From positions 1 to 53,129 of the forward strand of contig CAIQJF010000060.1 in NCBI GenBank assembly GCA_903872075.1: 53,129 nt of DNA. Direction: 5' to 3'. This stretch comes from an uncultured Caulobacteraceae bacterium (GTDB taxonomy: Bacteria; Pseudomonadota; Alphaproteobacteria; Caulobacterales; Caulobacteraceae). Shown piece after piece: positions 41,776 through 50,641 of this stretch (position 1 is the stretch's first letter; every line of letters starts with the position of its first letter). Under the pieces are notes generated by a model. The model was given only the letters and a program-made list of their open reading frames with translations. It did no database searches and was not told the origin of the DNA. The translations under genes and the position numbers were made by a program.

Positions 41776-42543
41776 ATGGCGAAGCTCAACCGCGACGGGG
41801 TCAATCTCTACTACGAGGTGCATGGCCAGGGCCCGGCCCTGCTGCTGACCCACGGCTATTCGGCCACCAGCCAGATGTGGCGGGGCCAGATCGAACCGCT
41901 GTCGAAGACCCACACCCTGATCATCTGGGACATGCGCGGCCACGGCGAGTCCGACTATCCGGAGGACCCCGCCGCCTATAGCGAAGCCGCAACGGTGGCC
42001 GACATGGCCGCCCTGCTCGATGCGGTGGGCGCCAAGGAGGCCATCGTCGGCGGCCTCTCGCTGGGCGGCTATATGAGCCTCGCCTTCCACCGCGTGCACC
42101 CCGAGCGGGTGCGCGCCCTGCTGATCATCGACACCGGCCCCGGCTATCGCAACGACGAGGCGCGGGAGGGCTGGAACCGCACCTCGCTGAAGACCGCCGA
42201 GCGCTATGAGACCGAGGGGCTCGGCCGCCTCGCCGCGGGCAGCGTGGAGATGCGCACCAGCCGCCACCGCTCCGCCGACGGACTGGCCAAGGCGGCGCGC
42301 GGCATGCTCACCCAGCGCGACGCGGGGGTGATCACCAGCCTGCCCACGATCGCCGTGCCCGCCATCGTGGTGGTAGGCGCCAACGACACGCCCTTCCTGG
42401 CCGCCAGCGACTACATGGCCGCCAAGATCCCGGGGGCGAAGAAGGCGGTCATTCCGGATGCCGGGCACGCCGCCAATATCGATCAGCCGGAGGCGTTCAA
42501 CGCAGCGATCCTCGAATTCCTGGCCGAGGCCGGGCTGGATTGA
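41776..42543 (+). CDS. Alpha/beta-fold hydrolase
   Basis: A 255-residue hydrolase. HGQGPALLLTHGYSATSQMW carries the oxyanion HG, WDMRGHGESDYP the second loop, and IVGGLSLGGYMSL the nucleophile Ser in the G-x-S-x-G elbow. VVGANDTPF carries the acidic residue and IPDAGHAANIDQPEAF the catalytic His. All three catalytic residues are present. It has no signal peptide. It may open a lactone or ester made by the monooxygenases, or cleave a C-C bond in a ring-opening step. It follows the crotonase by 51 bases and precedes an SDR by 23 bases, in the same direction. Confidence 0.88.
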   Translation: MAKLNRDGVNLYYEVHGQGPALLLTHGYSATSQMWRGQIEPLSKTHTLIIWDMRGHGESDYPEDPAAYSEAATVADMAALLDAVGAKEAIVGGLSLGGYMSLAFHRVHPERVRALLIIDTGPGYRNDEAREGWNRTSLKTAERYETEGLGRLAAGSVEMRTSRHRSADGLAKAARGMLTQRDAGVITSLPTIAVPAIVVVGANDTPFLAASDYMAAKIPGAKKAVIPDAGHAANIDQPEAFNAAILEFLAEAGLD

Positions 42544-42566
42544 GGGGCGGCTAGGAGGGACCCGCC

Positions 42567-43367
42567 ATGGTTGACCGTCTGAAGGGTAAGGGCGCCGTCG
42601 TCGTTGGGGCCGGCCAGACGCCGGGGGAAACCATCGGCAACGGCCGGGCGACGGCGATCCTGTTCGCCCGCGAGGGCGCGCGGGTGCTGTGCGTGGACCG
42701 ACGGCTCGACTCGGCCGAGGAGACCGCGGCCATGATCCGGGCCGAGGGGGGCGAGGCCTGGGCCTTCGCCGCCGACGTCAGCCGCGAGGAGGACTGCGCG
42801 GCGCTGATCGCCGAAGGGGTCGCGCGGCTCGGACGGCTCGACATCCTGCACAACAATGTCGGCATCGGCGCGGGGGATTCCTCGATCGCGAAACTGGAGC
42901 GCGACAAGTGGGAGCGGATCCTGTCGGTCAATCTCACCGGCATGTGGCTGACGATCAAACACGCCCTGCCAGTGATGAAGGCGCAGGGCGGTGGGGCCAT
43001 CGTCAATATCAGCTCGGTGGCGGCGATCGCCCCGGCCAATATCATCGCCTATGAGGTCTCCAAGGCCGGGGTGAACAAGCTCACCACCTCCACCGCAGCC
43101 CTCAACGCCCGTCACATGATCCGCTGCAACGCCATCATGCCGGGGCTGATGGACACGCCCATGGCCGTGCAGGGCTATTCGGCCTCCCGCGGCGAGACGG
43201 TCGAAGCCGTGCGCGCGGCGCGCAACGCGCGGGTGCCCCTGGGCGGCAAGATGGGCGAGGCCTGGGACACAGCCTACGCCGCCCTGTTCCTGGCCTCGGA
43301 CGAAGCCAAATTCGTCACCGGCCAGATCCTGGCGGTGGACGGCGGTGCGTCTGTCAGGCGGGGTTGA
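42567..43367 (+). CDS. SDR family oxidoreductase
   Basis: A 266-residue short-chain dehydrogenase with GGAGGG eight bases before its ATG. The cofactor loop is altered: VVVGAGQTPGETIGNGRATA has an insertion compared with TGxxxGIG. HNNVGIGAG follows in place of NNAG. ISSVAAIAPANIIAYEVSK holds Ser, Tyr and Lys, and QILAVDGGASVRRG ends the fold. Such loop insertions occur in the SDR branch found in bile-acid and lignin-type clusters, often annotated only as SDR. It is the fourth gene in a plus-strand run (dehydrogenase, crotonase, hydrolase, SDR). Confidence 0.88.
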   Translation: MVDRLKGKGAVVVGAGQTPGETIGNGRATAILFAREGARVLCVDRRLDSAEETAAMIRAEGGEAWAFAADVSREEDCAALIAEGVARLGRLDILHNNVGIGAGDSSIAKLERDKWERILSVNLTGMWLTIKHALPVMKAQGGGAIVNISSVAAIAPANIIAYEVSKAGVNKLTTSTAALNARHMIRCNAIMPGLMDTPMAVQGYSASRGETVEAVRAARNARVPLGGKMGEAWDTAYAALFLASDEAKFVTGQILAVDGGASVRRG

Positions 43368-43457
43368 CGCCAATCAAGGCGCCTGGGCGAAAGTCCGCTA
43401 GGGTCATTATGCCGGGACGCGCCGCGATGGCGCAGCGGCGAAGGGGGAGGCGCGGCC

Positions 43458-44999
43458 ATGGACGGCCAGGCCGGCGTGATATCGCCCTATCCTGAAGCGG
43501 GATCGGCTCACGAACGCGCCGCCTTCGCCGCCCTGCAGGCCGGTCTGGCCGATCAGTTCCGGGAGGTGTTCCCGGAACGGTTGGCGCCGCGCACGGTCGT
43601 CGTCCTGCCCAGCCTCAGCCTCGACCAGGATGTGCTCGGCCGGGTCAGCGGCGTGCACCACTATGAAGAGCGCATGCTCGGCATGCTGATGCTGCTGCGC
43701 CTGCCGCGCACCCGCGTGATCTATCTGACCAGCGAGCCGCTCTCCGAGACCATCGTCGACTACTATCTGCACCTGCTGCAGGGCGTTCCCGCCGCCCACG
43801 CCCGGGCCCGACTGACCCTGCTGGCCTGCCACGACGGCGGCGACCGGCCCCTGACCGCCAAGATCCTGGAACGACCCCGGCTGATGGCCCGCCTGGCGGC
43901 GGAGATCGGCGATCCCGCCCGCGCGCACATCGCGGCCTTCGCCGTCTCGCCGCTTGAGCGCACCCTGGCGGTGCGCCTGGGCGTTCCCCTGTACGGCTGC
44001 GATCCTGAGCTTCAGGTCCTCGGAACCAAGAGCGGCGGCCGCAAGCTGATGCGCGAGGCGGGCGCGGCGATCCCCGACGGCTTCGAGGACCTGAGCGACG
44101 CCGGCCAGATCGCCGAGGCCCTGGCCACCCTGAAGGGCCGCAACCCAACGCTGCGGCGGGCGGTGGTCAAACTCAACGAAGGGTTCTCGGGCGAGGGCAA
44201 CGCCACCTTCCGCTTCGACGGGGCGCCGGACGGGCCGGGCCTGACGCCCTGGATCGCCGGGCGGCTTCCGGCCCTGGCCTTCGAGGCGCGCGGCATGGAC
44301 TGGGCGGCCTATGAGCCCAAGATCGCTCAGATGGGCGCTATCGTGGAGGAGTTCATCGAGGGCGCCGACAAGCGCTCCCCGTCCGCCCAATGCCGGATCG
44401 ACCCCCTGGGCGAGGCGGAGGTGATCTCCACCCATGATCAGGTGCTGGGGGGCCCCGGCGGGCAAGTCTATCTCGGATGTCACTTCCCGGCTGACGCGGC
44501 CTATCGGCTGGACATCCAGCGGGAAGGCGCGGCCGTGGCGCGGGAACTCGCCCGGCGCGGGGCGCTTGGCCGGTTCAGCGTCGATTTCGTCTCGGTGCGC
44601 GAAGGCGACACGTGGCGCCATCAGGCCATCGAGATCAACCTGCGCAAAGGGGGCACCACCCATCCCTTCCTCATGCTGCAGTTCCTCACCGGCGGCGCCT
44701 ATGAGCCGGCGACAGGCCTGTTCAAGACGCCCACCGGCCAGCCGCGCTACTATTTCGCCTCGGACAATCTGGAGTCCACCGCCTATCGCGGGATCACGCC
44801 GGCCGACCTGGTGGACATCTCGGTGATCAACGAACTTCACTACGATGGGACCTCGCACGAGGGCGTGGTGTTCCACCTCATCGGGGCGCTGTCGGAATTC
44901 GGCAAGCTGGGCGTCGTCTGCGTCGGCGCGACGCCGGAACGCGCCAAGGGCTTCTATCGCCGGACGGTGGACATTCTCGACCGCGAGCGCGCCGCCTGA
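43458..44999 (+). CDS. PGM1-like ATP-grasp peptide ligase family protein
   Basis: A 513-residue protein with a pre-ATP-grasp domain (TVVVLPSLSLDQDVLGRVSG, VHHYEERMLGML, residues 46-75) and an ATP-grasp core. GTKSGGRKLMREAGAAIPDG (189-208) and VVKLNEGFSGEGNA (236-249) are the nucleotide-binding parts, and AIEINLRKGGTTHPF (390-404) holds the metal ligands Glu 392 and Asn 394. The C-terminal region (YYFASDNLESTAYRG onward) matches the PGM1-type C-terminal domain. PGM1 of Streptomyces joins an amino acid to a ribosomal peptide in pheganomycin synthesis. Here there is no peptide precursor or other biosynthetic gene nearby, so the acid and amine partners are unknown. GGGGAGG precedes the ATG. It ends eight bases before pgl on the other strand. 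Confidence 0.8.
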   Translation: MDGQAGVISPYPEAGSAHERAAFAALQAGLADQFREVFPERLAPRTVVVLPSLSLDQDVLGRVSGVHHYEERMLGMLMLLRLPRTRVIYLTSEPLSETIVDYYLHLLQGVPAAHARARLTLLACHDGGDRPLTAKILERPRLMARLAAEIGDPARAHIAAFAVSPLERTLAVRLGVPLYGCDPELQVLGTKSGGRKLMREAGAAIPDGFEDLSDAGQIAEALATLKGRNPTLRRAVVKLNEGFSGEGNATFRFDGAPDGPGLTPWIAGRLPALAFEARGMDWAAYEPKIAQMGAIVEEFIEGADKRSPSAQCRIDPLGEAEVISTHDQVLGGPGGQVYLGCHFPADAAYRLDIQREGAAVARELARRGALGRFSVDFVSVREGDTWRHQAIEINLRKGGTTHPFLMLQFLTGGAYEPATGLFKTPTGQPRYYFASDNLESTAYRGITPADLVDISVINELHYDGTSHEGVVFHLIGALSEFGKLGVVCVGATPERAKGFYRRTVDILDRERAA

Positions 45000-45006
45000 A
45001 GCCCGC

Positions 45007-45681
45007 TCAGGGCGCCCAGAGAACGCGGACCGGAGCCCGGGTCTGGCGCAGGATCGCGGCGACCGGCGGATCGTAGCGCGGCTCGGCGCCAACCCGCTCC
45101 ACAACCGCGCGCTTCGCCTCGCCGGTGATCAAGAGGACGATAACCTTGGACCGCAGCAGGGCCGCCACGGTCAGGGTGATCCGGGGGACAAACGGCGCGA
45201 GACCGGACATGGCGACACCGACGCACAGCCGCTCCCCCTCGGGATCGAGGCGGCCCGCCAGATCGGGATCGCCAGGAAACAGCGAGGCGATGTGCCCATC
45301 CTCGCCCATGCCCAGGAGAACCGCGGACCAGGGCATGAGCGCGCGCAACGCGGGCTCGGCTGCTCGGGCGTCGGCCTCCGGCGTCGTCCCGGCGTCCTTG
45401 AGGGGCAGGAATCCCGCGCCGGCGGCGCGGCCGGTGAGCAGCCTCTGACGAACCAGACGCGCGTTGCTGTCCGGAGAGTCCGGCGCGACCCAGCGATCAT
45501 CGCTCAGGGTGACGGTGACCTTGTCCCAGGCCAGGTCCAGGCGGGAGAGGCGATCATAGACCAGCCCAGGCGAGGTCCCGCCCGTAACGACAAGGCTGCG
45601 CGGGCCGTCGCCGGTGAGCGCCTCCGCCAAGGCGGCGGCGGCGGCGGCGGCCTGCCTCTCGCGGTCCGGGAACGATTCCAT
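45007..45681 (-). CDS. pgl: 6-phosphogluconolactonase
   Basis: A 224-residue DevB/SOL-type enzyme starting at ATG 45679-45681 (MESFPDRERQ). An earlier in-frame start would run through the operator at 45725-45740. LVVTGGTSPGLVYDRLS, TLSDDRWVAPDSPDSNARLVRQRL and LLGMGEDGHIASLFPGDP are conserved blocks, the last with the catalytic Asp-Gly-His. It hydrolyses 6-phosphogluconolactone in the pentose phosphate and Entner-Doudoroff routes. Normally it lies with zwf and edd in Caulobacterales; here it stands alone between the PGM1-like gene and an acyl-CoA dehydrogenase. The late text ITGEAKRAVVERVG is standard. Confidence 0.92.
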   Translation of the reverse strand: MESFPDRERQAAAAAAALAEALTGDGPRSLVVTGGTSPGLVYDRLSRLDLAWDKVTVTLSDDRWVAPDSPDSNARLVRQRLLTGRAAGAGFLPLKDAGTTPEADARAAEPALRALMPWSAVLLGMGEDGHIASLFPGDPDLAGRLDPEGERLCVGVAMSGLAPFVPRITLTVAALLRSKVIVLLITGEAKRAVVERVGAEPRYDPPVAAILRQTRAPVRVLWAP

Positions 45682-45724
45682 GGCGTGGCTCAGGTCCGAT
45701 CGGAAGGGTGAGGCGCGTTTCGGT

Positions 45725-45740
45725 TCAAACACGCGTTTGA
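45725..45740. promoter_or_regulatory. Candidate TetR-type operator, second copy
   Basis: TCAAACACGCGTTTGA has 6-bp inverted arms and a 4-base centre, the same core as the site at 2647-2664. It lies between pgl (start 45681) and the acyl-CoA dehydrogenase (start 45816). The same gap holds an 8-bp inverted repeat, CGGTTGCG (45743-45750) and CGCAACCG (45797-45804), which may form a leader hairpin. Confidence 0.5.
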
Positions 45741-45815
45741 GCCGGTTGCGCCTCTCGCGGCAAGGCCCGATGATGGGCGAAACAAGACTGCGCAAACGCA
45801 ACCGCGGAGGACATC

Positions 45816-47135
45816 ATGGCCTGGGATTTTGAGACCGACCCCGAGTTCCAGAAGAAGCTCGACTGGATCGAAGAGTTCATGACCGACGAGGTCGAGCCGA
45901 TCTCGCAACTCGGCATGGCCATCTGGGGCTCGGAGGGCCGGGCGCGGTTCATCACGCCGCTGCAGGACAAGGTGAAGGCCCAGGGCCTGTGGGCCTGCCA
46001 TCTCGGCCCGGAGCTCGGCGGTCAGGGCTACGGCCAGCTCAAGCTGGCGCTGATGAACGAGAAGCTCGGCCGTAACGGCCTGGCCCCCACCGTGTTCGGC
46101 TGCCAGGCGCCCGACACCGGCAATGCCGAGATCATCGCCCACTACGGCACGCCCGAGCAGAAGGAAAAGTGGCTGAAGCCCCTGCTGAACGGCGACATCC
46201 GCTCAGCCTTTTCCATGAGCGAACCCACCGGCGGGTCCGACCCTCTGACCTTCAAGACCCGGGCCGAACTGATCGGCGACGAGTGGGTGATCAACGGCGA
46301 GAAGTGGTTCTCCAGCGGCTCCCGATACGCCTCGATCCTGGTGGTCTACGCCATCACCGATCCGGAGGCGAAGGACCCCTATCGCCGGACCTCGATCTTC
46401 CTGGTGCCCAAGGACACCCCCGGGGTGGAGACTGTCCGCAACATGGGCGTGGGTCACGCCGGCGAGGGCAGCCACGGATATATCCGCTACACCAATGTGA
46501 AGGTGCCCAAGGACGCCCTGCTCGGCGAGCGCGGCGGCGCCTTCGTCATCGCCCAGACCCGCCTTGGCGGCGGACGCGTACACCACGCCATGCGCACGGT
46601 CGGCGCCTGCCGTCACGCCTTCGACCTGATGTGCCAGAGGGCGGTGTCGCGCCAGACCCGGGACGGACGCCTCGCGGACCTGCAGATGGTGCAGCAGCAG
46701 ATCGCCGATTCCTGGATTCAGCTGGAACAGTTCCGCCTGCTGGTGCTGCGCACAGCCTGGCTGATCGACAAGCACCAGGACTACAAGCTGGTGCGCAAGG
46801 ACATCGCCGCCATCAAGGTGGCCATGCCCAAGGTCTATCACGACATTTCCGCCGCCGCCCTGCACCTGCACGGCGCCCTGGGCGTCTCCAATGAGATGCC
46901 GTTCATGGGCATGGTGGCCAGCGCCTTCGTCATGGGGATCGCCGACGGCCCCACCGAGGTGCACAAGGTGACGGTGGCCAAGCAGGTGTTGAAGGACTAT
47001 AGGCCCGACAACGATCTGTTCCCTTCCTATCACATTCCCAAGCTGCAAGAGGCGGCCCGGGACAAGTACGCCGGAGAGTTGGACGCCTTGAAACAGCACT
47101 ATGCGTCGCTGAAGGCCGAGTCGGCCAAGGCGTGA
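45816..47135 (+). CDS. Acyl-CoA dehydrogenase family protein, ACAD10/11-like
   Basis: A 439-residue FAD enzyme with GGAGGAC before the ATG. GLWACHLGPELGGQGYGQL, AFSMSEPTGGSDPLTFKTRA, WVINGEKWFSSGSRYAS and RTSIFLVPKDTPGVETV are the core blocks, and GRVHHAMRTVGACRHAFDLM starts the C-terminal helices. The C-terminal GIADGPTEVHKVTVAKQVL has Asp in the catalytic Glu position, as in the ACAD10/11 branch. The C-terminus continues about 40 residues beyond the usual end. The stop overlaps the FMN reductase start by 4 bases. It likely oxidises a long or substituted acyl-CoA and may be controlled by the operator at 45725-45740. Confidence 0.9.
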   Translation: MAWDFETDPEFQKKLDWIEEFMTDEVEPISQLGMAIWGSEGRARFITPLQDKVKAQGLWACHLGPELGGQGYGQLKLALMNEKLGRNGLAPTVFGCQAPDTGNAEIIAHYGTPEQKEKWLKPLLNGDIRSAFSMSEPTGGSDPLTFKTRAELIGDEWVINGEKWFSSGSRYASILVVYAITDPEAKDPYRRTSIFLVPKDTPGVETVRNMGVGHAGEGSHGYIRYTNVKVPKDALLGERGGAFVIAQTRLGGGRVHHAMRTVGACRHAFDLMCQRAVSRQTRDGRLADLQMVQQQIADSWIQLEQFRLLVLRTAWLIDKHQDYKLVRKDIAAIKVAMPKVYHDISAAALHLHGALGVSNEMPFMGMVASAFVMGIADGPTEVHKVTVAKQVLKDYRPDNDLFPSYHIPKLQEAARDKYAGELDALKQHYASLKAESAKA

Positions 47136-47704
47136 CCCCAGACAAACGACCGCTCATTGTCGGCCTCGGCGGCACCGTCCGCCCTGGCTCGAGCAGCGAA
47201 AAAGCCCTGATCAAGGCCCTGGCCACGGCCGAGGCCGCCGGGGCGCGCACCGAACTGTTCGGAGGCGCGTTCCTGGCCGGCCTGCCGATCTATAATCCCC
47301 ACGATCCCTTCGACGGGCCGGAGATGGGCCGCTTCCTGGCCGAGATCAGCGCCGCCGACGGGGTCATCGTCTCCACGCCCGGCTATCACGGCTCGATCTC
47401 GGGCGTGGTGAAGAACGCCCTGGACAGTCTCGAAGGCCTGCGTGACGACGCGCGTCCCTATTTCGACGGCCGGGCCGTGGGCTGCATTGTCTCGGCCGGC
47501 GGCGCCCAGGCGGCGGGTTCGACCCTGGCGACCCTGCGTTCGATCATCCACGCCCTGCGCGGCTGGCCGACGCCCTTCGGCGCGGCCCTCGGCGCCAGCG
47601 GTCTGTTCGACGAGGCCGGCGCCTTCGCCGACCCGCGCGACACCTGGCAGGTGGACACCGTCGCCCAGCAGGTCGTGGAGTTCGCGACCCGCTGGCGCGC
47701 CTGA
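47132..47704 (+). CDS. NAD(P)H-dependent FMN reductase
   Basis: A 190-residue flavodoxin-fold reductase starting at GTG 47132 in a 4-base overlap with the acyl-CoA dehydrogenase gene. IVGLGGTVRPGSSSEKAL is the phosphate loop (G-x-x-R-x-G-S-x-S), STPGYHGSISGVVKNALD the flavin-ring loop, and VSAGGAQAAGSTLATLRSIIHALRG the later conserved block. It should supply reduced FMN. It ends seven bases from the convergent luciferase-like monooxygenase, a natural partner that needs FMNH2. Confidence 0.9.
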   Translation: MTPDKRPLIVGLGGTVRPGSSSEKALIKALATAEAAGARTELFGGAFLAGLPIYNPHDPFDGPEMGRFLAEISAADGVIVSTPGYHGSISGVVKNALDSLEGLRDDARPYFDGRAVGCIVSAGGAQAAGSTLATLRSIIHALRGWPTPFGAALGASGLFDEAGAFADPRDTWQVDTVAQQVVEFATRWRA

Positions 47705-47710
47705 CCGGCG

Positions 47711-48988
47711 TCAGCCCTTCTCGAGAGCCTTGACCCAGCGGTCCCGAGCCGGGTTCGGCGGCACGGGCTGGCCCTCGGCGGCCGCGCGTTCGGCGATCTG
47801 ACGGCCCAGGGCGACGACGGGTTCGATCTCGCTGTCCGCCAGGGGTTTCATCCACTGCTTCCGTTTCAAGGCCGCCTCGATATAGGGCGCGAGCGCTTCG
47901 TCCTTGCGCCGCACGCGTTCGGCCTCCTCGGCCTTGAACTCGCCCATGACCTCGGCCGCGAACAACTCCAGAGCCTCGCAGATATGGTCGTGGCGGTTGC
48001 GCCCGCCCTGCTGGATGAAGGCCACCTGATCGACGCCGCAGTCGGCGAACTTGCGCAGATGGGCGCGTAACTGGTCCGGCGTGCCGATACCGCCCTCGGC
48101 CGCCGAGCCGTCGGGCATATTCGCCTTGGCTTTCTCGAACATCGCCCAGATATCGCTGCGCCCCGGAATCTGCGCCCCGAAGCCGTAGTGCCAGCCGAGG
48201 GCGAAGTTGAAGAAGCGAAAGCCGTCCTGGAACCGCCGCCGAGCTTCGTCGGCGTCCTGGTGCAGGCCGAAGCTGGAGACCATGGCGATATTGGCGTTCA
48301 CCGTGTGGCCGATGGGCACGCACTCCTCCCGGATGATCCGGTAGTAGTCGTCCACCCACTGTTTGGCTTCGCTCGGGTCCACAAAGGCGAACGTCAGGGC
48401 GCCAATCCCGAGCCGCGCCGCGAGCTTGATGGTCTCGCGGTTGGAGCAGGCCACCCATAGCGGCGGGTGCGGCTTCTGCACCGGCTAGGGCACCACATTG
48501 CGGGTGGGCATGGAGAAGAACTCGCCCTGGAAGCCGGGATAGGGATCCATGGCCATCATGTTGGCGCACTGCTCGACCGCCTCGCGCCAGGCGTTGCGCT
48601 TCTGCTCCACGGGCACCCCGTAGCCGCCGAGTTCCAGCAGGGCCGAGCTCTCGCCCGTACCCCATTCCACGCGTCCGCGTGAGACCAGATCCAGCGTTGC
48701 GATACGTTCCGCCACCCGGGCGGGATGGTTGTAACCGGGCGGCATCAGCACGATGCCATGGCCAAGCCGGATCTGTTTCGTGCGCTGGGAACAGGCGGCG
48801 AGGAAGATCTCCGGCGCCGACGAATGGGAATATTCCTCCAGGAAGTGGTGCTCGACCTCCCAGACATTGTCGAAGCCCAGCCGGTCGGCCAGCTCAACCT
48901 GATCCAGGGCGTCCTGGAACAGCTGGAGTTCAAGGCCCTCGGTCCAGGGCCGGGGCAACTGGTGTTCGTAGAAAATCCCGAAGCGCAT
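47711..48988 (-). pseudogene. LLM class flavin-dependent monooxygenase, interrupted by an in-frame TAG
   Basis: Starting at ATG 48986-48988 (MRFGIFYEHQLPRPW), the protein matches a bacterial luciferase-like monooxygenase: VWEVEHHFLEEYSHSSAPE, IRLGHGIVLMPPGYNHPARVAE, LVSRGRVEWGTGES. It stops at TAG 48485-48487 after SMPTRNVVP. The same frame then continues with PVQKPHPPLWVACSNRETI to 47711, the rest of the fold. Relatives read NVVPKPxQKPHPP, so the TAG replaces a Lys codon by one base change (AAG to TAG). The combined length of 425 codons is normal. It is either a new pseudogene, two separate fragments, or a sequence error. It would oxidise a substrate with FMNH2 from the adjacent reductase. 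Confidence 0.88.
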
Positions 48989-49009
48989 CCCACGTCTCTC
49001 CCACGTCTT
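48988..49009. repeat. Tandem 11-bp repeat duplicating the ribosome site of the LLM gene
   Basis: On the plus strand TCCCACGTCTC is followed directly by TCCCACGTCTT. Read on the minus strand, GGGAGA lies about 7 bases before the ATG of the LLM gene, and the same unit is repeated immediately upstream. It may be a slippage duplication. Confidence 0.5.
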
Positions 49010-49070
49010 GATTTTGGGAGATCATAGGCGCCGGTAAAGCCTGGAGGAAAGCGCCTTCGCCCGGCAGCGC

Positions 49071-50558
49071 CTACCGCGCCGCCGCCATCCCCCGTGGCGG
49101 CGAGCTTTCCATGGCGTCGTCCCGCAGCATGCGCGCCCGCCGCCAGCCGCCATGCAGGTAGTAGATGCTGGTCAGGGCCGCCGAGGTCATGGTCCCGATC
49201 GGGAAGCTCCACCAGATCGCGTCGGCCCCGAACTGCGGCGTGAAGAGCGCCGCGATCGGGATCCGCACGCCGACCATGGAGATCACCAGAATCGCCATCG
49301 GCCACCACACCGCGCCCGTGGACCGCACGACACCGGAAAGCGCGAAGGTGATGGAGAACAGCACAAAGCCCCACAGCACGCGGGTGTTGATGTGGTGCGC
49401 CAGGGGAATGGCCGGCGAATGGCTCGGCAGGAGGATGCCGAGCACCTGATCATTGAAGGCGTAGAGCACGATGGCGAAAAAGCCCGTCACGGCCAGGCCC
49501 GAGATCACCCCCGAGCGGGCGATCATGGACACCCGGTCCCAGCGGCGCGCGCCGATATTCTGCGCCGCCATGGAGGACACCGACCCGCCGATGGCCATGG
49601 TCGGCATCTGCAGATAGCCGGTGATCATCATCGAGATCGAATAGGCGGCGCTGGTCAGGGCGCCGTAGTGATTGACGAAGCTGATCATCACCACCTGAGC
49701 GCCGGACATGATGATCATCTGCAAGCCCATGGGCAGGCCACGGCTCAACAAGGAGGCCATGATGTCCAGATTGGGACGGAAGAGGTGCAGTTCCGCCCAG
49801 CGGAGCATCAGGATGCTCTGCTTGCGGTAGAGCCAGACGATGAGCGCCAGCAGCGAGGTGCTTTGACCGACCAGGGTCGCGGTCGCGGAACCGGCGATCC
49901 CCAGACGCGGGAAGGGTCCGATGCCCATGATCAGCAGGGGATTGAGAATGATGTCGATGGCGATGGCCAGGGCCAGGAACCAGAAGGGCGTGATCGAATC
50001 CCCCGCGCCGCGCTGCGCCATTTGCAGGAACATGAAGAAGTTCATGAACGGCAGGGCGGCGAAGATCAGGCGCAGATAGATCACCGCGTCCTCACGGGCC
50101 TCCAGAGGCGTTCCCATCCAGGTCAGGATGGTGGGAGAGAGCCATCCCCCGAGGGCGGCGATCGCGATCGAGAGGCCGACAAAGAAGGTCGTGGCCGTGC
50201 CCATGACCCGCTTGACCTTGGGCATGTCGCGGGCGCCGAAGGACTGCGCCACCAGGATGTTGGCCGCCATGCCGACGCCGAAGATGGCGCCCATCATCAG
50301 CATCATGACGATATTGGCGTTGCCGAGAGCCGTGATCGCCGCTTCGCCCAGGGTATGGCTCACCCAGATCTGATTGACCGTGCCATTCAGGGACTGGAGG
50401 GCGTTGCCGCCCAGAAGGGGCAGCGAGAACACCAAAAGTGTCCGCGTGATGGGGCCTTGCGTGAGATCGCGGCCGCCGCGACCGTGTGAACCTGACGGTC
50501 CGGGCCGGATGTCAGAACGCTGCGCGCCATCGCTGGGGGTCTCGGTGATGGCGTCCAT
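49071..50558 (-). CDS. MATE family efflux transporter
   Basis: A 495-residue membrane protein with about 12 helices in two similar halves. TRTLLVFSLPLLGGNALQSLNGTVNQIWVS begins the first half, and GVGMAANILVAQSFGARD the conserved loop. SRGLPMGLQMIIMSGAQVVM begins the second half, followed by GGSVSSMAAQNIGARRWDRV with the matching loop. It exports drugs or metabolites using a proton or sodium gradient. CAGGAACC precedes the ATG. The last 30 residues are hydrophilic. It lies upstream of the broken LLM gene on the same strand; the 82 bases between them show no clear terminator. Confidence 0.92.
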   Translation of the reverse strand: MDAITETPSDGAQRSDIRPGPSGSHGRGGRDLTQGPITRTLLVFSLPLLGGNALQSLNGTVNQIWVSHTLGEAAITALGNANIVMMLMMGAIFGVGMAANILVAQSFGARDMPKVKRVMGTATTFFVGLSIAIAALGGWLSPTILTWMGTPLEAREDAVIYLRLIFAALPFMNFFMFLQMAQRGAGDSITPFWFLALAIAIDIILNPLLIMGIGPFPRLGIAGSATATLVGQSTSLLALIVWLYRKQSILMLRWAELHLFRPNLDIMASLLSRGLPMGLQMIIMSGAQVVMISFVNHYGALTSAAYSISMMITGYLQMPTMAIGGSVSSMAAQNIGARRWDRVSMIARSGVISGLAVTGFFAIVLYAFNDQVLGILLPSHSPAIPLAHHINTRVLWGFVLFSITFALSGVVRSTGAVWWPMAILVISMVGVRIPIAALFTPQFGADAIWWSFPIGTMTSAALTSIYYLHGGWRRARMLRDDAMESSPPRGMAAAR

Positions 50559-50641
50559 GGTTCCTGTATAGGCGGGCCGCCGCTTTATCCAAGCCCGGGG
50601 CCGTGTTTTTCCGCGCCGATGTCGATGCGGAAAACACGAAC

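Noticed and set aside
48485..48487. TAG read as pyrrolysine
   Set aside because: No pyl genes are visible in the window, the family has Lys here, and one base change from AAG explains the codon more simply.
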